Shown here: positions 5,389 to 6,349 of the stretch, one piece after another
Layout of the letters: each line of letters opens with the position of its first letter
How positions within the stretch are numbered: position 1 is the first letter of the stretch
Assembly: GCA_002403115.1 (NCBI GenBank)
Contig: DHHE01000064.1
Coordinates: 1 to 6,349, forward strand
Length of the DNA stretch: 6,349 nucleotides
Direction of reading: 5' to 3'
From: a bacterium UBP2_UBA4780
Lineage (GTDB): Bacteria; Edwardsbacteria; AC1; EtOH8
Made by a program: the position numbers and the translations under genes
The notes under the pieces: model-generated
Database searches by the model: none
Seen by the model: only the letters and a program-made list of their open reading frames with translations
What the model was told of the DNA's origin: nothing

Positions 5389-6349
5389 TCAGGGCTCCTT
5401 GAGCAGGGACTCGATGTTCTTGGCCAGCAGCTCGTCCAGGTTCTCACGGTAGCCGATGTGCCGGAAGCGGATCACCCCCTTTTTGTCGATGACGAAGGTG
5501 GTCGGGATGCCGGTCACCTGGTAGGACTGGTCCAGCCCGGCGCCCATCTTGCCGCCCAGCACCATGGGGAACTCCAGACCCTGGTCGGCCACGTATCTTC
5601 CGGCCTGCTCCAGCTTCCCCGGCTCGTCCAGGTTGACCCCCCAGACCTCGACCCCGCGGCCGCGGAAGGCTTGATGGACCGCCTGCAGGTGCGGCATGGA
5701 TTTCAAGCACGGCCGGCACCACACCGCCCAGAAATCCAGCACCGCCACCTGGCCGCGGAGGTCCGAGAGCGAGCGCCTGGCTCCCCCCATGTCCTCCAGC
5801 GTGAAATCCGGGGCCTGGCTGCCCACCAGCTTGCCGGCTTCGGCCGCCATGGTCTTGGCCCGGCTTTCGGCCAGCTTCTCCCTGGCCACGGCCACCAACT
5901 TGTCCAGCCCGCTCAGGCTCCGGTGCCGCTCCAGATAGATCCTCTGCAGTTCGCCCCTGACCTCGGTGGAGTCCTCGGTCCCGGCAACCGCGGCCGCGGC
6001 CAGCCTGGCGATGGATGAATCCGCCGCCCCGCTTTTGTACAGCGCCATGCCGTAATGATAATCGATGGTCGGATCCGGGGCCAGCCCGGCCGCCTGTTCG
6101 AGGGCTTCCAGGGCCTGGCCCATGCGGCCACGTTTATAGAGGACCCAGCCGTAGGTGTCCAGGTAGTTGCCCTGGACCAGTTGGACGGTTTCCCGCCATG
6201 CCTCGTCGGAAAAGCCCGCCGGCTTCCTCTTGGGCAGGCGTTCCCGGCTGATGTCCACCGCCCGTTTGGCCAGGGCCAGTGCCGAGTCCAGGTTTATCCC
6301 GTGCCTGGCCCACTCGTAGGCCAGGTTGTTCAGGGCCTCGTGGTTCTGG
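5389..6349 (-). CDS. TPR-thioredoxin (TlpA/ResA-like) fusion protein, N-terminus beyond the window
   Basis: The frame is open from the right edge to TGA at 5391-5389, giving 320 codons less the cut one. A GTG at 6258 could serve as a start, but the 30 codons upstream of it read NHEALNNLAYEWARHGINLD and on into a further TPR helix, so the gene clearly continues past 6349. Visible parts, numbered from that GTG, are two more TPR-like helix pairs at about 31-95 (NYLDTYGWVLYKRGRMGQAL and its successor), a charged helical linker (96-145), and a redoxin domain (146-289). The redoxin domain has the catalytic WCRPC motif (C181 and C184) and the cis-proline loop GIPTTF (250-255). This arrangement is typical of TlpA/ResA thiol-disulfide reductases, which work outside the cytoplasm, so an export signal is expected in the missing N-terminus. 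The TPRs may dock a partner. A peroxiredoxin role is less likely given the CxxC. Confidence 0.85.
   Translation of the reverse strand, partial: QNHEALNNLAYEWARHGINLDSALALAKRAVDISRERLPKRKPAGFSDEAWRETVQLVQGNYLDTYGWVLYKRGRMGQALEALEQAAGLAPDPTIDYHYGMALYKSGAADSSIARLAAAAVAGTEDSTEVRGELQRIYLERHRSLSGLDKLVAVAREKLAESRAKTMAAEAGKLVGSQAPDFTLEDMGGARRSLSDLRGQVAVLDFWAVWCRPCLKSMPHLQAVHQAFRGRGVEVWGVNLDEPGKLEQAGRYVADQGLEFPMVLGGKMGAGLDQSYQVTGIPTTFVIDKKGVIRFRHIGYRENLDELLAKNIESLLKEP

Noticed and set aside
1..6349. tRNA, rRNA, CRISPR array, transposase or phage genes
   Set aside because: I found no cloverleaf, no regularly spaced direct repeats and no motif of such proteins on either strand.

Overview
The window is about 6.3 kb of GC-rich bacterial DNA (coding roughly 60-65% GC by eye, gaps clearly more AT-rich). 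Every gene I can support is on the minus strand. No marker fixes the taxon. Ion-pumping membrane subunits, a CheC-type chemotaxis phosphatase, an exported redoxin and dispersed gap repeats suggest a free-living, motile or signalling bacterium, possibly from a poorly cultured lineage; that placement is inference.

In the direction of transcription (right to left): (1) 5389-6349, the C-terminal part of a TPR-thioredoxin (TlpA-like) fusion whose start lies beyond the right edge. (2) 5285-5388, a repeat-bearing gap. (3) 4664-5284, cheC. (4) 4404-4663, a control region with two minus-strand hairpin terminators (4618-4637 and 4506-4537) followed by a near-consensus sigma-70-type promoter (TTGACA, 18 nt, TAAAAT). 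(5) 2934-4403, a 14-helix-class NuoL/MrpA-family membrane subunit. (6) 2807-2933, a second repeat-bearing gap. (7) 719-2806, a 695-residue NuoL-like subunit with the long lateral-helix C-terminus and an unusual low-complexity linker. (8) 620-718, a third repeat-bearing gap. (9) 1-619, the N-terminal 206 residues of an exported protein that runs off the left edge; it has no stop in the window, so a search for closed reading frames would miss it.

The two membrane subunits appear to form one transcription unit, with its own promoter and insulated from cheC by terminators. No other complex I, Mrp or hydrogenase subunit lies beside them here. They probably supply the proton- or sodium-translocating membrane arm of a larger complex encoded elsewhere, or form a small stand-alone module. 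The three gaps after stop codons share a related motif at the same place and in the same orientation relative to the stop, which is the most striking non-coding pattern in the window.
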